The notes beneath the pieces were generated by a model. The model did no database searches. It was not told where the DNA came from and was given only the letters and a program-made list of their open reading frames with translations. DNA of 64,000 nucleotides from Herbaspirillum huttiense (GTDB taxonomy: Bacteria; Pseudomonadota; Gammaproteobacteria; Burkholderiales; Burkholderiaceae_D), in assembly GCF_004367745.1 (NCBI RefSeq), contig NZ_CP037993.1, forward strand, positions 1,736,001 to 1,800,000, read 5' to 3'. The translations under genes and the position numbers were made by a program. Numbering within the stretch: the first letter of the stretch is position 1; each line of letters opens with the position of its first letter. Positions 54,654 to 63,707 of the stretch are shown in pieces.

Positions 54654-56126
54654 ATGCACGACACCGAACCGACCCTGATCCCCGTTGCCCCCCCGCAAGG
54701 ACTGGCCGCCCTGGAGGCGCGCGTACGCCAGGACCTGCAATGGCTGGCGCTGCCCGGCAAGTCCTGGACTCCGGCCATCGAGCGCGACGGTGTGCCGGTG
54801 ATCGACGTGGCCATCATCGGTGGCGGCCAGGCCGGCATGGCCGCTTCGGTGGCGCTGTCGCACCTGGGCATTCCCAATGTGATCTATGACCAGTCGCCCA
54901 AGGACTTCGAAGGCCCCTGGGCCACCACTGCGCGCATGGAAACCCTGCGTTCCCCCAAGACCCTGACCGGCCCGGCGCTGGGCTTCCCGGCGCTGACCTT
55001 CCGCGCCTGGTTCGAGGCCCAGTTCGGGCTGGAGGCGTGGGAAGCGCTGGACAAGATCCCGCGCCTGCAATGGATGGAGTACCTGCGCTGGTTCCGCCGC
55101 GTCATGCAGCTCGATATCCGCAACGAACATCGCGTGCTGGCCGTGCAGCCGCGCGCCGATGGCATCGTGGCACTGCAGCTGCAATCGCCTGCGGGTACTT
55201 CGACCGTGCTGGCGCGCCGCGTGGTGGTGGCCACCGGCCGCGATGGCCTGGGTGGTGCCTTCCTGCCGCCGCTGGCGGCGCAACTGCCGCGTGACCGCTG
55301 GGCGCATTCTTCCGACCTGTTCGACTACGCCAGTCTGAAGGGCAAGCGCGTTGGCGTGATCGGCGGTGGCGCGTCGGCCATGGACAGCGCCGCGACCGCG
55401 CTGGAAGAGGGGGCCGCACGCGTGGACCTGCTGATCCGACGCAAGGACCTGCCGCGCATCAACAAGGGCAAAGGGGCGGGTAGCCCCGGCCTGGTCAACG
55501 GCCATCTGCACCTGCCGGACGAATGGAAGTGGCGCATCCGCCATTACGTCAACGCCCAGCAAGTGCCGCCGCCCTCGGGCAGCACGCGCCGGGTTTCGCG
55601 CTTTGCCAATGCCCGCTTCCTGCTGGGTACGGCGATCGAATCCGTTGAGGTCAAGCCGGATGGGACGCTGTTGCTGCAGACCAATCGTGGTCCGCTGGAA
55701 CTGGATTTCCTGTTCTTTTCCACCGGTTTCAAGATCGACTGGAGCCTGCGCAGCGAATTCAGGGACATCGCCCCGCACGTCCTCAACTGGAGCGACCGTT
55801 ACACCCCGCCCGCTGGTGAGGAAGACCAGGAACTGGCCGACTCGCCCTACCTGGGCCCGGTGTTCGAGTTCCAGCAGAAAACGCCGGGCAGCCTGCCGGG
55901 CCTGGAGCGCGTGCACTGTTTCTGTTATCCGGCCGCTGCCAGCCATGGCACGGTCTCCGGCGACATCCCGGCCATCAGCGATGGAGCCTACCGCCTGGCG
56001 CAGGGCATTGCCGCGCTGATGTACAGCGAGGACATCGACTACCACTACCGCAACATCCAGGCCTATGAAGAACCGGAACTGGAAGGCGACGAGTGGACCG
56101 AATCGCCCTGGGAGCTTCCCGCATGA
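54654..56126 (+). CDS. Flavin-containing monooxygenase-like FAD/NAD(P) oxidoreductase
   Basis: 490 residues with two Rossmann motifs: FAD-binding DVAIIGGGQAGMAASVALSH near residue 51 and NADPH-binding VGVIGGGASAMDSA near 236, plus FFSTGFKIDW, a counterpart of the FMO ATG motif region. Likely N- or S-oxygenates, or Baeyer-Villiger-oxidises, the compound brought in by the ABC importer encoded next. It is the first gene of an operon whose members overlap by 4-8 bases. GAGG lies before the ATG. Confidence 0.85.
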   Translation: MHDTEPTLIPVAPPQGLAALEARVRQDLQWLALPGKSWTPAIERDGVPVIDVAIIGGGQAGMAASVALSHLGIPNVIYDQSPKDFEGPWATTARMETLRSPKTLTGPALGFPALTFRAWFEAQFGLEAWEALDKIPRLQWMEYLRWFRRVMQLDIRNEHRVLAVQPRADGIVALQLQSPAGTSTVLARRVVVATGRDGLGGAFLPPLAAQLPRDRWAHSSDLFDYASLKGKRVGVIGGGASAMDSAATALEEGAARVDLLIRRKDLPRINKGKGAGSPGLVNGHLHLPDEWKWRIRHYVNAQQVPPPSGSTRRVSRFANARFLLGTAIESVEVKPDGTLLLQTNRGPLELDFLFFSTGFKIDWSLRSEFRDIAPHVLNWSDRYTPPAGEEDQELADSPYLGPVFEFQQKTPGSLPGLERVHCFCYPAAASHGTVSGDIPAISDGAYRLAQGIAALMYSEDIDYHYRNIQAYEEPELEGDEWTESPWELPA

Positions 56127-57097
56127 GTGGGGCCATCGCAAAGAGCGTGCTGCAGGCGCTGATGGTGGTGCTGTTGATGACGGTGATCGTCTTCTTCGGC
56201 CTGCACATGATCGGCAACCCGGTCGATATCCTGATCGGCCAGGACGTGGACCAGGTGGACCGCCTGCGCATCATCAAGGAACTGGGCCTGGACCAGCCGG
56301 TGTGGCGCCAGTACCTGGCCTTCCTCAATGGCGCGCTGCACGGCAACCTCGGCAACAGTTTCGTCTACAACACGCCGGCCATCCTGCTGATCTTCCAGCG
56401 CCTGCCGGCCACGCTGGAACTGGCTGTGGCCGCATTGCTGCTGGCCCTGGCAGTGGGCGTGCCGCTGGGGCTGTTTGCGGGCATGAAGCCGGATCATCCG
56501 TTCTCGCGTCTGGTCATGACCACCAGCATCTTCGGTTTTTCGCTGCCGACCTTCTGGATCGGGCTGATGCTGATCATGGCCTTCTCGGTCACGCTGGGCT
56601 GGCTGCCTTCGGGCGGACGCGGCCAGACTGCCGAACTGTTCGGCGTGCAATGGTCGTGGCTGACCGCCGATGGCTGGCGGCACATGATCCTTCCGGCCAT
56701 CAATCTCTCGCTGTTCAAGATCTCGCTGGTGATTCGCCTCACCCGCGCCAATGTGCGTGAAGTGCTGCCGATGGACTACGTGAAGTTTGCGCGTGCCAAG
56801 GGCTTGTCGCCGGCACGCGTAGTACTGATGTACGTGCTGCGCAATACACTCATTCCGCTGGTGACCGTGGTCGGGCTGGAGTTCGGCTCCACCATTGCCT
56901 TTGCGGTCGTTACCGAAAGCATCTTTGCCTGGCCCGGTGCGGGCAAGCTGATCCTGGACAGCATCAATGCGCTGGATCGTCCGGTCATCGTGGCTTACCT
57001 GATGGTGATCGTCTGCATGTTCGTCACCATCAACCTGGTGGTGGACGTGCTCTACAAATTGCTGGATCCGCGCGTGCGGGTGGAGGCCCGTGCATGA
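56123..57097 (+). CDS. ABC transporter permease (DppB type)
   Basis: 324 residues, six helices. The N-terminus LQALMVVLLMTVIVFFGLHM, the periplasmic RIIKELGLDQPVWRQYLAF and the coupling loop MDYVKFARAKGLSPARVVLM are standard for the first dipeptide-family permease. ATG 56123 overlaps the monooxygenase stop (ATGA) and is preferred to the in-frame ATG at 56093. Confidence 0.92.
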   Translation: MSGAIAKSVLQALMVVLLMTVIVFFGLHMIGNPVDILIGQDVDQVDRLRIIKELGLDQPVWRQYLAFLNGALHGNLGNSFVYNTPAILLIFQRLPATLELAVAALLLALAVGVPLGLFAGMKPDHPFSRLVMTTSIFGFSLPTFWIGLMLIMAFSVTLGWLPSGGRGQTAELFGVQWSWLTADGWRHMILPAINLSLFKISLVIRLTRANVREVLPMDYVKFARAKGLSPARVVLMYVLRNTLIPLVTVVGLEFGSTIAFAVVTESIFAWPGAGKLILDSINALDRPVIVAYLMVIVCMFVTINLVVDVLYKLLDPRVRVEARA

Positions 57098-58056
57098 GCG
57101 CGCCGCAAACTGAAGTGACCATGACGCAAGAACAAGTGCGCGCCCGCGTGGCCGAACTGTCGGCCTTCCAGGCCCCGCCCCGCGAGTCTCCCTGGCGGCG
57201 CGTGATGCGCCATTTCGTGGCCTCGCGTTCGGCCATGCTGGGGCTGGTGATCGTGCTGCTGCTCATCGTCGGCGCCATTGCCGCACCGTGGATCACGCCG
57301 CAGAATCCGTATGACCTGGCGCAGTTGAACTTCCTCGACTCGCGCCAGCATCCAGGTACCCTCAATGGTGATGGAACGTTTACCTACTGGCTCGGGACTG
57401 ATGGTCAGGGACGCGACCTGTTCTCGGCCATCATCTATGGCCTGCGCATCAGCGTGGGCATCGGTGTCGGCTCGGCCCTGATCGCGGGCGTGATCGGCAC
57501 GCTCATCGGCTTGCTGGCCGCGTATGCGGGCGGCAAGGTCGATACGGTACTCATGCGCTTTGCCGACCTGGTGCTGTCCTTCCCCTCCATCCTGGTGGCG
57601 ATGCTGATCCTGGCCTACGTGGGCAAGGGCATCTTCAACGTGATGGCCACGCTGGTGGTACTGGAGTGGGCGTATTACGCGCGCACTGCGCGCGGCCAGG
57701 CGCTGGTGGAACGGCGCAAGGAATACGTGGAAGCCGCAAGAGGACTGAACCTGTCGTCCTGGCGCATCATGGTGCGCCACATCCTGCCCAACTGCCTGCC
57801 GCCGCTGATCGTCATCGGCACCCTGCAGGTGGCACGCGCCATCACGCTGGAAGCGACGCTGTCCTTCCTCGGCCTGGGCGTGCCGATCACCGAACCCTCG
57901 CTGGGCCTGCTCATCTCCAATGGTTACCAATACATGCTCTCGGGCGAATACTGGATCAGTTTCTATCCCGGCATCACGCTGCTGGTGGTGATCGTGGCCA
58001 TCAACCTGGTCGGCGACCGCCTGCGCGACATCCTCAATCCACGGTGGCAGAAATGA
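57094..58056 (+). CDS. ABC transporter permease (DppC type)
   Basis: 320 residues with an N-terminal cytoplasmic extension (about 40 residues), helix SAMLGLVIVLLLIVGAIAAP, the family segment YWLGTDGQGRDLFSAIIYGLR and the coupling loop YVEAARGLNLSSWRIMVRHI. Overlaps both neighbours by four bases. Confidence 0.92.
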   Translation: MSAPQTEVTMTQEQVRARVAELSAFQAPPRESPWRRVMRHFVASRSAMLGLVIVLLLIVGAIAAPWITPQNPYDLAQLNFLDSRQHPGTLNGDGTFTYWLGTDGQGRDLFSAIIYGLRISVGIGVGSALIAGVIGTLIGLLAAYAGGKVDTVLMRFADLVLSFPSILVAMLILAYVGKGIFNVMATLVVLEWAYYARTARGQALVERRKEYVEAARGLNLSSWRIMVRHILPNCLPPLIVIGTLQVARAITLEATLSFLGLGVPITEPSLGLLISNGYQYMLSGEYWISFYPGITLLVVIVAINLVGDRLRDILNPRWQK

Positions 58057-59045
58057 GCGCGCTCACACTTGAAGTGCGCAACCTGCGCACGCATTTCTTC
58101 ACGCCCGAAGGCGTGTTGCCGGCGGTCGATGACGTCTCGCTGTCGGTCGGCCGTGGCCGCATTCTGGGTCTCGTGGGCGAATCCGGATCGGGCAAGAGCG
58201 TGACCGGATTTTCCATCCTCGGCATGGTCGATGCGCCGGGCCGCATCGTCGGCGGCGAGATCCTGTTCCAGGGCCGCGACCTGGTCAGCATGGACAAGAC
58301 CTCGTTGCGCGAACTGCAGGGTAACCGCATCGCCATGATTTTCCAGGACCCGATGATGACCCTGAACCCGGTCCTGAAGGTGGAAGCGCAGATGGTCGAT
58401 GCCGTGCTGGCGCACAGCAAGGTCAGCGGCCAGCAGGCACGCGAACTGGCGCGCGATACCCTGGGCATGATGGGCATCGCCAGTCCGGAAGAACGGCTGC
58501 AGGCCTATCCGCATCAACTCTCGGGCGGCATGCGCCAGCGTGTGGCCATTGCCATCGCGATGCTGCACAAGCCCGACCTCATCATTGCCGATGAACCGAC
58601 CACGGCCCTGGATGTGACCATCCAGGCGCAGATCCTGTCTGAAGTGCAGAAGCTGGCGCGCCAGCACGGTACCGCCCTGATCTGGATCACGCACGACCTG
58701 TCGGTGGTGGCCGGCCTGGCCGATGAAGTGGCGGTGATGTATGCCGGGCGCATCGTCGAGCAGGGCAGTGTGGATGCGGTGCTCGATGCGCCGCTGCACC
58801 CCTACACGCAAGGCCTGATCGGCAGCCTGCCCAGCAACAACCAGCGCGGTGCGCGGCTGCGCCAGATTCCCGGGATGACGCCCAACTTGCTGCACCTGCC
58901 GCCGACCTGCGCCTTTGCTGCACGCTGCGAGCGCCTTTCCCAGCAGTGCCTGGTGGCCCCGGCGATCAGCGAACCGCTGCCGGCGCACCGGGTGCGCTGC
59001 TATCACCCGACCCCGAGCACACAGAGCAACGAGCACCATGGATAA
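58053..59045 (+). CDS. ABC transporter ATP-binding protein (DppD type)
   Basis: 330 residues. Walker A GESGSGKSVTG, signature LSGGMRQRVAIAIAML, Walker B LIIADEPTTALD, H-loop ITHDLSV, and the C-terminal oligopeptide-transporter extension with clustered cysteines (TCAFAARCERLSQQC), which in the family binds an Fe-S cluster or helps dimerise. ATG 58053 overlaps the permease stop. Confidence 0.93.
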   Translation: MSALTLEVRNLRTHFFTPEGVLPAVDDVSLSVGRGRILGLVGESGSGKSVTGFSILGMVDAPGRIVGGEILFQGRDLVSMDKTSLRELQGNRIAMIFQDPMMTLNPVLKVEAQMVDAVLAHSKVSGQQARELARDTLGMMGIASPEERLQAYPHQLSGGMRQRVAIAIAMLHKPDLIIADEPTTALDVTIQAQILSEVQKLARQHGTALIWITHDLSVVAGLADEVAVMYAGRIVEQGSVDAVLDAPLHPYTQGLIGSLPSNNQRGARLRQIPGMTPNLLHLPPTCAFAARCERLSQQCLVAPAISEPLPAHRVRCYHPTPSTQSNEHHG

Positions 59046-60045
59046 GGCCGTCATTCCCCTGATCGAAACCCGTGCCGTCAGCCGTCGCTTCGGCGAGCGC
59101 CGCCAGGGCTGGCTGGAACGCCAGTTGCAGGCGCGCGGCTGGAGCCGCCCGCCGGCCGTCACCCATGCGCTGGACCAGGTGGACCTGAAGGTCTTGCCGG
59201 GTGAAGTGGTGGGGCTGGTCGGTGAATCCGGCTGCGGCAAGTCCACGCTGGGCCGGGTGGCCTGCGGCCTGCTCGATCCTTCCGATGGCCAGGTGCTGGT
59301 CAACGGCCGCGACCGCGCCAGCCTCAGCAGCAAGGAAGAAGCCGAGGCCCGGCTGCAGGTGCAAATGATTTTCCAGAATCCCTATGCCAGCCTGAATCCG
59401 CGTTTGCGCATCGACCAGATCGTGGGCGAAGCGGCGCAAGTGAATGGAAAGGTCGAGGGCGACCTTGACGCCTATGTCTGCCAGCAGTTGCTGCGGGCCG
59501 GTCTTGATCCGGCCCTGCGCGACCGTTATCCGCACCAGTTCTCCGGCGGCCAGCGCCAGCGCATCGGTATTGCGCGCGCGCTCGCGGTGCAGCCGCAGAT
59601 GCTGGTCTGCGACGAGGCCGTGGCGGCGCTGGATGTGTCGATCCAGGCGCAGATCCTCAATCTCTTCATGGATCTGCGCGAGCAACTGGGCCTGACCTAT
59701 CTTTTCATCAGCCATGACCTGGGCGTGGTGGAGCACGTGTCGGACCGCGTGGTCATCATGTACCTGGGCCGGGTGGTGGAGAGTGCACCGGTGGGCGAAC
59801 TGTTCGGCCAGCCCAATCACCCCTATACGCAGGCGCTGCTGGCCGAGGTGCCCCGCATGGGCGCGCGCAAGAAGGAATTCACCGCCATCAAGGGTGAGAT
59901 CCCCAGTCCGCTGAACCCGCCGACCGGCTGCCACTTCAACCCGCGCTGTCCGCATGCCACGCAGCGCTGCCGTGAAGAGCAGCCGCTGTTGCGCGAGATC
60001 GCACCGGGGCACATGAGTGCCTGCCATCTCAATGATGGCCGCTGA
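59038..60045 (+). CDS. ABC transporter ATP-binding protein (DppF type)
   Basis: 335 residues. Walker A GESGCGKSTLG, signature FSGGQRQRIGIARAL, Walker B MLVCDEAVAALD (Ala-Val in place of the usual Pro-Thr), H-loop ISHDLGV, and a C-terminal FNPRCPHATQRC cysteine cluster. There is a longer than usual insertion before the core (RRQGWLERQLQARGWSRPP). Overlaps the previous gene by eight bases. Last gene before a 204-base gap. Confidence 0.92.
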   Translation: MDKAVIPLIETRAVSRRFGERRQGWLERQLQARGWSRPPAVTHALDQVDLKVLPGEVVGLVGESGCGKSTLGRVACGLLDPSDGQVLVNGRDRASLSSKEEAEARLQVQMIFQNPYASLNPRLRIDQIVGEAAQVNGKVEGDLDAYVCQQLLRAGLDPALRDRYPHQFSGGQRQRIGIARALAVQPQMLVCDEAVAALDVSIQAQILNLFMDLREQLGLTYLFISHDLGVVEHVSDRVVIMYLGRVVESAPVGELFGQPNHPYTQALLAEVPRMGARKKEFTAIKGEIPSPLNPPTGCHFNPRCPHATQRCREEQPLLREIAPGHMSACHLNDGR

Positions 60046-60071
60046 CAAGGTTTGTTGAAATGTTTTACCTG

Positions 60072-60172
60072 CCGTTCGGACTGAGTAGGCCCTCCGGGGC
60101 CGTATCGAAGACGCTGATGCCGCCGCAGTTGCGCCTTCGATACGCAGCTGCGCTGCTACTCAGTCCGAACGG
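60072..60172. repeat. Nested palindromic intergenic element (REPIN-like)
   Basis: A 101-base element with 17-bp perfect outer arms (CCGTTCGGACTGAGTAG at 60072-60088, complement at 60156-60172) and a 10-bp inner stem (CGTATCGAAG at 60101-60110, complement at 60135-60144), with smaller GGCCC/GGGCC and CAGC/GCTG stems. It lies between the ATPase and binding-protein genes. Structure resembles REPIN-type or short non-autonomous intergenic repeats; copy number elsewhere is unknown. Confidence 0.75.
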
Positions 60173-60249
60173 GAGCGGGGGTGCAATTCAGAAAGCCCCA
60201 AGTTGATCCATTCACAGTGCTTCCACCCTGACCACAGAGGAACCCGACC

Positions 60250-61836
60250 ATGAAGAAAACCCTCCTGACCCGCCTGCTGGCCGTCGCCCTGACCGGTGCG
60301 GCACTGGCTGCCGCTGCCGATGCCGCGCACGCGCAGAACCTCAACATCGCCTTTGCCGATCCGCTTTCGTCGCTGGATCCGCAGCTGAACAACCACGCCG
60401 GCGACCGTTCGGTGGACCTGCATTTCTGGGACCTGCTGGTCCAGAACGATTACAACAAGCTGGTCCCCGGCCTGGCCGTGAGCTGGAAGAATATCGACCC
60501 CAAGACCTGGGAATTCAAGCTGCGCCCCAACGTCAAGTGGCAGGACGGCAAGCCCTTCACCGCTGACGATGTGATCTTCTCCTACCAGCGCGCCCGTGCC
60601 GTACCGGGCAGCGTGGCCACCTTCGCCGGCTACCTGCGCACGGTGGAATCGGTCACTGCCAAGGATCCGCTGACCCTGGTCATCAAGACCAACATCCCCA
60701 ACCCGGACCTGCCGCTGAACCTGGCCTCGGTGCATATCGTCAGCAAGCACGTGGGCGAGAAGTCCACCACCGAGAACTACAACAGCGGCGCGGCCGTGGT
60801 CGGTACCGGTCCCTACAAGTTCGTCTCCTACACCCCGGGCGACCGCGTGGTGATGCAGCGTAACGACAACTACTGGAACGGCAAGCCGCTGTGGGAAAAG
60901 GTCAACTACCGCTACATCAACAATGGCGCAGCCCGTACCGCCGCGCTGCTGTCGGGCGACGTGGACGTGATCGACAAGGTGTCGGTGTCCGACCTGGCCA
61001 AGCTGAAGCAGTCGCCCAACGTCAAGGTCTACCCCTACAACGGACTGCGCGTGCTGCTGATCCAGCCGAGCTTCCATGAAGGCCCCAGCCCCTTCATCAC
61101 CGACAACAACGGCAAGCAGTTGGAGAAGAATCCGCTGCTGGACGTGCGCGTGCGCCGCGCCATGTCGCTGGCCATCAACCGCAAGGCCCTGATCGACCGC
61201 ATCCTGCAGGGCGCGGCCACCGAAGCCAACCAGTGGATGCCGGCCGATACCTTCGGCTACAACCCCGAGATCAAGAACATTCCCTTCGACGCCGCGCAAG
61301 CCAAGAAGCTGCTGGCCGAGGCCGGTTTCCCGGAAGGTTTCAAGCTGACGCTGCACGTGCCCAACGATCGCTATCCGCAAGCACCGGAAACCATGCAGGC
61401 CGTGGCGCAGTTCTGGACCCGCATCGGCATCAAGACCCAGGTCGAAGTGTTGCCGTGGGCCTCCTACTCCTCGCGTGCCAACAAGAACGAGTTTGCCGTT
61501 TCGGTACTGGCCTGGGGTAATGGCACTGGCGAAGCCAGTTACGCGCTGGTCAACGTGCTGGGCACGGTTGATCCCAAGAAGGGTATCGGCGCTTCCAACT
61601 GGAACCACTACAGCAGCCCGGCCGTGGACAAGGCCCTGGCCGATTCGACCGCCGAGTTCGATGCCGCCAAGCGCGAAGCCATCCTGCGTGGCGCGGCCAA
61701 GACCGTCTCGGATGAGGTTGGCGTGATCCCTCTGTACCACTACCAGAACATCTGGGCCGCCAAGAAGGGCCTGAAGGTCACCCCCATCAGCAGCGACCGC
61801 ACCACCGCCATGATGGTGACCCAGGACAAGAAGTAA
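60250..61836 (+). CDS. ABC transporter substrate-binding protein, peptide (family 5) type
   Basis: 528 residues. Signal peptide (MKKTLLTRLLAVALTGAALA, ending AHAQN). Family 5 motifs: PLSSLDPQLNNHAG, GLAVSWKNIDPKTWEFKLRP, VKWQDGKPFTADDV, VVGTGPYKFVSY, DVRVRRAMSLAINRKAL. Probably the specificity component for the preceding permeases and ATPases, though separated from them by a palindromic element. Ligand unknown. Confidence 0.92.
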   Translation: MKKTLLTRLLAVALTGAALAAAADAAHAQNLNIAFADPLSSLDPQLNNHAGDRSVDLHFWDLLVQNDYNKLVPGLAVSWKNIDPKTWEFKLRPNVKWQDGKPFTADDVIFSYQRARAVPGSVATFAGYLRTVESVTAKDPLTLVIKTNIPNPDLPLNLASVHIVSKHVGEKSTTENYNSGAAVVGTGPYKFVSYTPGDRVVMQRNDNYWNGKPLWEKVNYRYINNGAARTAALLSGDVDVIDKVSVSDLAKLKQSPNVKVYPYNGLRVLLIQPSFHEGPSPFITDNNGKQLEKNPLLDVRVRRAMSLAINRKALIDRILQGAATEANQWMPADTFGYNPEIKNIPFDAAQAKKLLAEAGFPEGFKLTLHVPNDRYPQAPETMQAVAQFWTRIGIKTQVEVLPWASYSSRANKNEFAVSVLAWGNGTGEASYALVNVLGTVDPKKGIGASNWNHYSSPAVDKALADSTAEFDAAKREAILRGAAKTVSDEVGVIPLYHYQNIWAAKKGLKVTPISSDRTTAMMVTQDKK

Positions 61837-61842
61837 AAGGCC

Positions 61843-63174
61843 ATGCCCAACTTCTCCATCGAGGTCAGCCCGGCTGACGACCTGATCGACGTACCCCGCC
61901 GCATCATCGTGCGGGGTGCGCATCCGGGCGAGCCGGTGCGCATCTCTTCCTCCACCCTGCGCAACGGCGCGGAGTGGCGCAGTACGGCGTGCTACATCGC
62001 CGATGCCTATGGCCACGTCGACGTGAGCATGAACCCGGCCATCGATGGCGATTACTACGGCATCGATCCGATGGGTTTGCTGTGGTCGCAGAAACCGGTG
62101 CAAGCCGGCTGTCGCGACAACTTCCACGCCGATGTCATGGCACCGCTGGTGACCACGTTGACCGTTTCCTCGCTGGACCAGCCGGGCCTGGCACCGTGCG
62201 CGCCAGCCAGTACCGAACTGGTACAGCGGCTGGCCGCTGCCGGGGTGACCCGGCGTGAGGTACGGGAGGAGGGGCTGGTCGGTACGCTGTTCCTGCCGGC
62301 CACGCCGGGACCGCATCCGGCGGTGATGATCCTCAATGGTTCCGGTGGCGGCATCAACGAACCGCGTGCGGCGCTGTTTGCCTCGCGCGGGGTGGCTGCG
62401 TTTGCGCTGGCGTATTTCAAGGCACCGGGCCTGTCGGATTACATTTCCAATACACCGCTGGAGTATTTCGAACGCGGACTGGACTGGCTGCGTGCCGAGG
62501 TACAACCGCTGCATGATTTCGTTGCCGTCAGCGGCCAGTCGCGCGGTGGCGAGCTGGTGCTGCTGCTGGGGGCGACCTTTCCGCAGAAGGTGTCGGCGGT
62601 GCTGGCCACTGTGCCCAGTGCGCTGGTACACAGCGGCCAGAATGCAGCCGATCCGGCCGTGGGACGCGAAGGCCCGACCTGGCTGCTGCGCGGCCAGCCC
62701 TTGCCGCATCAATGGCAGGACAACCGCAGCGCCAGCTGGGCACCGTTTGACGAAGGCCCGGCACCGCATCGCCATGAGCTGGCCATGCTCACTGCCTTGC
62801 AGGACGAGGACGCAGTGGCGCGCGCCCGCATTCCGGTGGAGAAGATCGCCGGACCGGTGCTGCTGCTGTCGGCGACCGATGATGGCTCCTGGCCTTCCAG
62901 CCTGTATTGCGCGATGGTCAAGGACAAGCTGGCCGAAGTGTCCCACCCCTGGCCGGTGGTATGGCGCAACTATGCGCATGCCGGCCATTCGATCCTGTTC
63001 CCCTTCGTCCCGACCACGCAGACCACGTATGCGCATCCGGTGTCGGGGCGCATCAGTACCGGTGGCGGCGAACCCGCCGCCAATGCCCGCGCCGATCTCG
63101 ACGCCTGGCAGCAGGCGCAGCACTTCCTGCGCGACGCGCTGGCCAGGCATTCATCCACAAAGGAAAACGCATGA
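61843..63174 (+). CDS. Acyl-CoA thioester hydrolase/bile-acid-CoA acyltransferase (BAAT)-family protein
   Basis: 443 residues. N-terminal immunoglobulin-like BAAT domain (residues about 1-125: RIIVRGAHPGEPVRISSST, NPAIDGDYYGIDPMGLLW) and an alpha/beta-hydrolase domain with nucleophile SGQSRGGELVLLLG near residue 230, probable Asp in LSATDDGSWPS and His in YAHAGHSILFP. The nucleophile is Ser rather than the Cys of eukaryotic BAAT, so hydrolysis is more likely than amino-acid conjugation. Starts six bases after the binding-protein stop with AAAGG. Confidence 0.85.
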   Translation: MPNFSIEVSPADDLIDVPRRIIVRGAHPGEPVRISSSTLRNGAEWRSTACYIADAYGHVDVSMNPAIDGDYYGIDPMGLLWSQKPVQAGCRDNFHADVMAPLVTTLTVSSLDQPGLAPCAPASTELVQRLAAAGVTRREVREEGLVGTLFLPATPGPHPAVMILNGSGGGINEPRAALFASRGVAAFALAYFKAPGLSDYISNTPLEYFERGLDWLRAEVQPLHDFVAVSGQSRGGELVLLLGATFPQKVSAVLATVPSALVHSGQNAADPAVGREGPTWLLRGQPLPHQWQDNRSASWAPFDEGPAPHRHELAMLTALQDEDAVARARIPVEKIAGPVLLLSATDDGSWPSSLYCAMVKDKLAEVSHPWPVVWRNYAHAGHSILFPFVPTTQTTYAHPVSGRISTGGGEPAANARADLDAWQQAQHFLRDALARHSSTKENA

Positions 63175-63707
63175 GTACCCCCGTCTACGACATCAGCAAG
63201 GATGTCATCGACCAGCTGGCCGGCCTGGCCGCTGGCAGCCCCCTGCACGGCCTGCGCCATCAGCGCGACAAGGTGGCCGTGGCTTCACAGGGCAGCTATG
63301 ACACGCTGTTCGACCCGGCCCTGGAAGGCATCGGCCTGGATGAGCGCCTGCTGGTGGCGCTCTACGCCTGCCGCCTGGCTGGCGCATCCGATCTGGCCGC
63401 GCATTACCGCGCGCGTGCAGAAGCGGTGCCGGCCGATGCTGCGCAACTGGCGGCGGCTGATAGCGGTGAGCCCGAGCAATTGCCGCAAGGGCGCCTGCGC
63501 GCCATGCTGGTCTTCACGCGTGCGCTGACGCAGCGTCCGGTGGAAGGCGACAAGGCCGCGATTGAAAAGCTGCCGGCGGCGGGCATCAGCACGCCGGCGG
63601 TGGTGGCACTGTCGCAGCTGATCGCTTTCGTGTCCTATCAATTGCGCGTGGTCGCGGGCCTGAAGGCCATGCGTGCTGCGGCGGCCCAACAAGGAGAGTC
63701 GGCATGA
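63171..63707 (+). CDS. CMD (carboxymuconolactone decarboxylase)-domain protein
   Basis: 178 residues. It resembles the CMD-domain family I remember as Avi_7170-type (TIGR04029), usually paired with the next gene's family. Core ALEGIGLDERLLVALYACRL and RLRAMLVFTRALTQRP. Only a single Cys (YACRLAG), no CxxC, so no AhpD-type redox pair. ATG 63171 overlaps the BAAT-gene stop (ATGA), with AAAGGA six bases upstream. Confidence 0.8.
   Translation: MSTPVYDISKDVIDQLAGLAAGSPLHGLRHQRDKVAVASQGSYDTLFDPALEGIGLDERLLVALYACRLAGASDLAAHYRARAEAVPADAAQLAAADSGEPEQLPQGRLRAMLVFTRALTQRPVEGDKAAIEKLPAAGISTPAVVALSQLIAFVSYQLRVVAGLKAMRAAAAQQGESA

Noticed and set aside
60160..63150. A 996-codon open frame on the minus strand opposite the binding-protein and BAAT genes
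   Set aside because: It is antisense to two genes with clear family motifs, has a His/Gly/Arg-rich composition typical of antisense frames in GC-rich DNA, and shows no domain.
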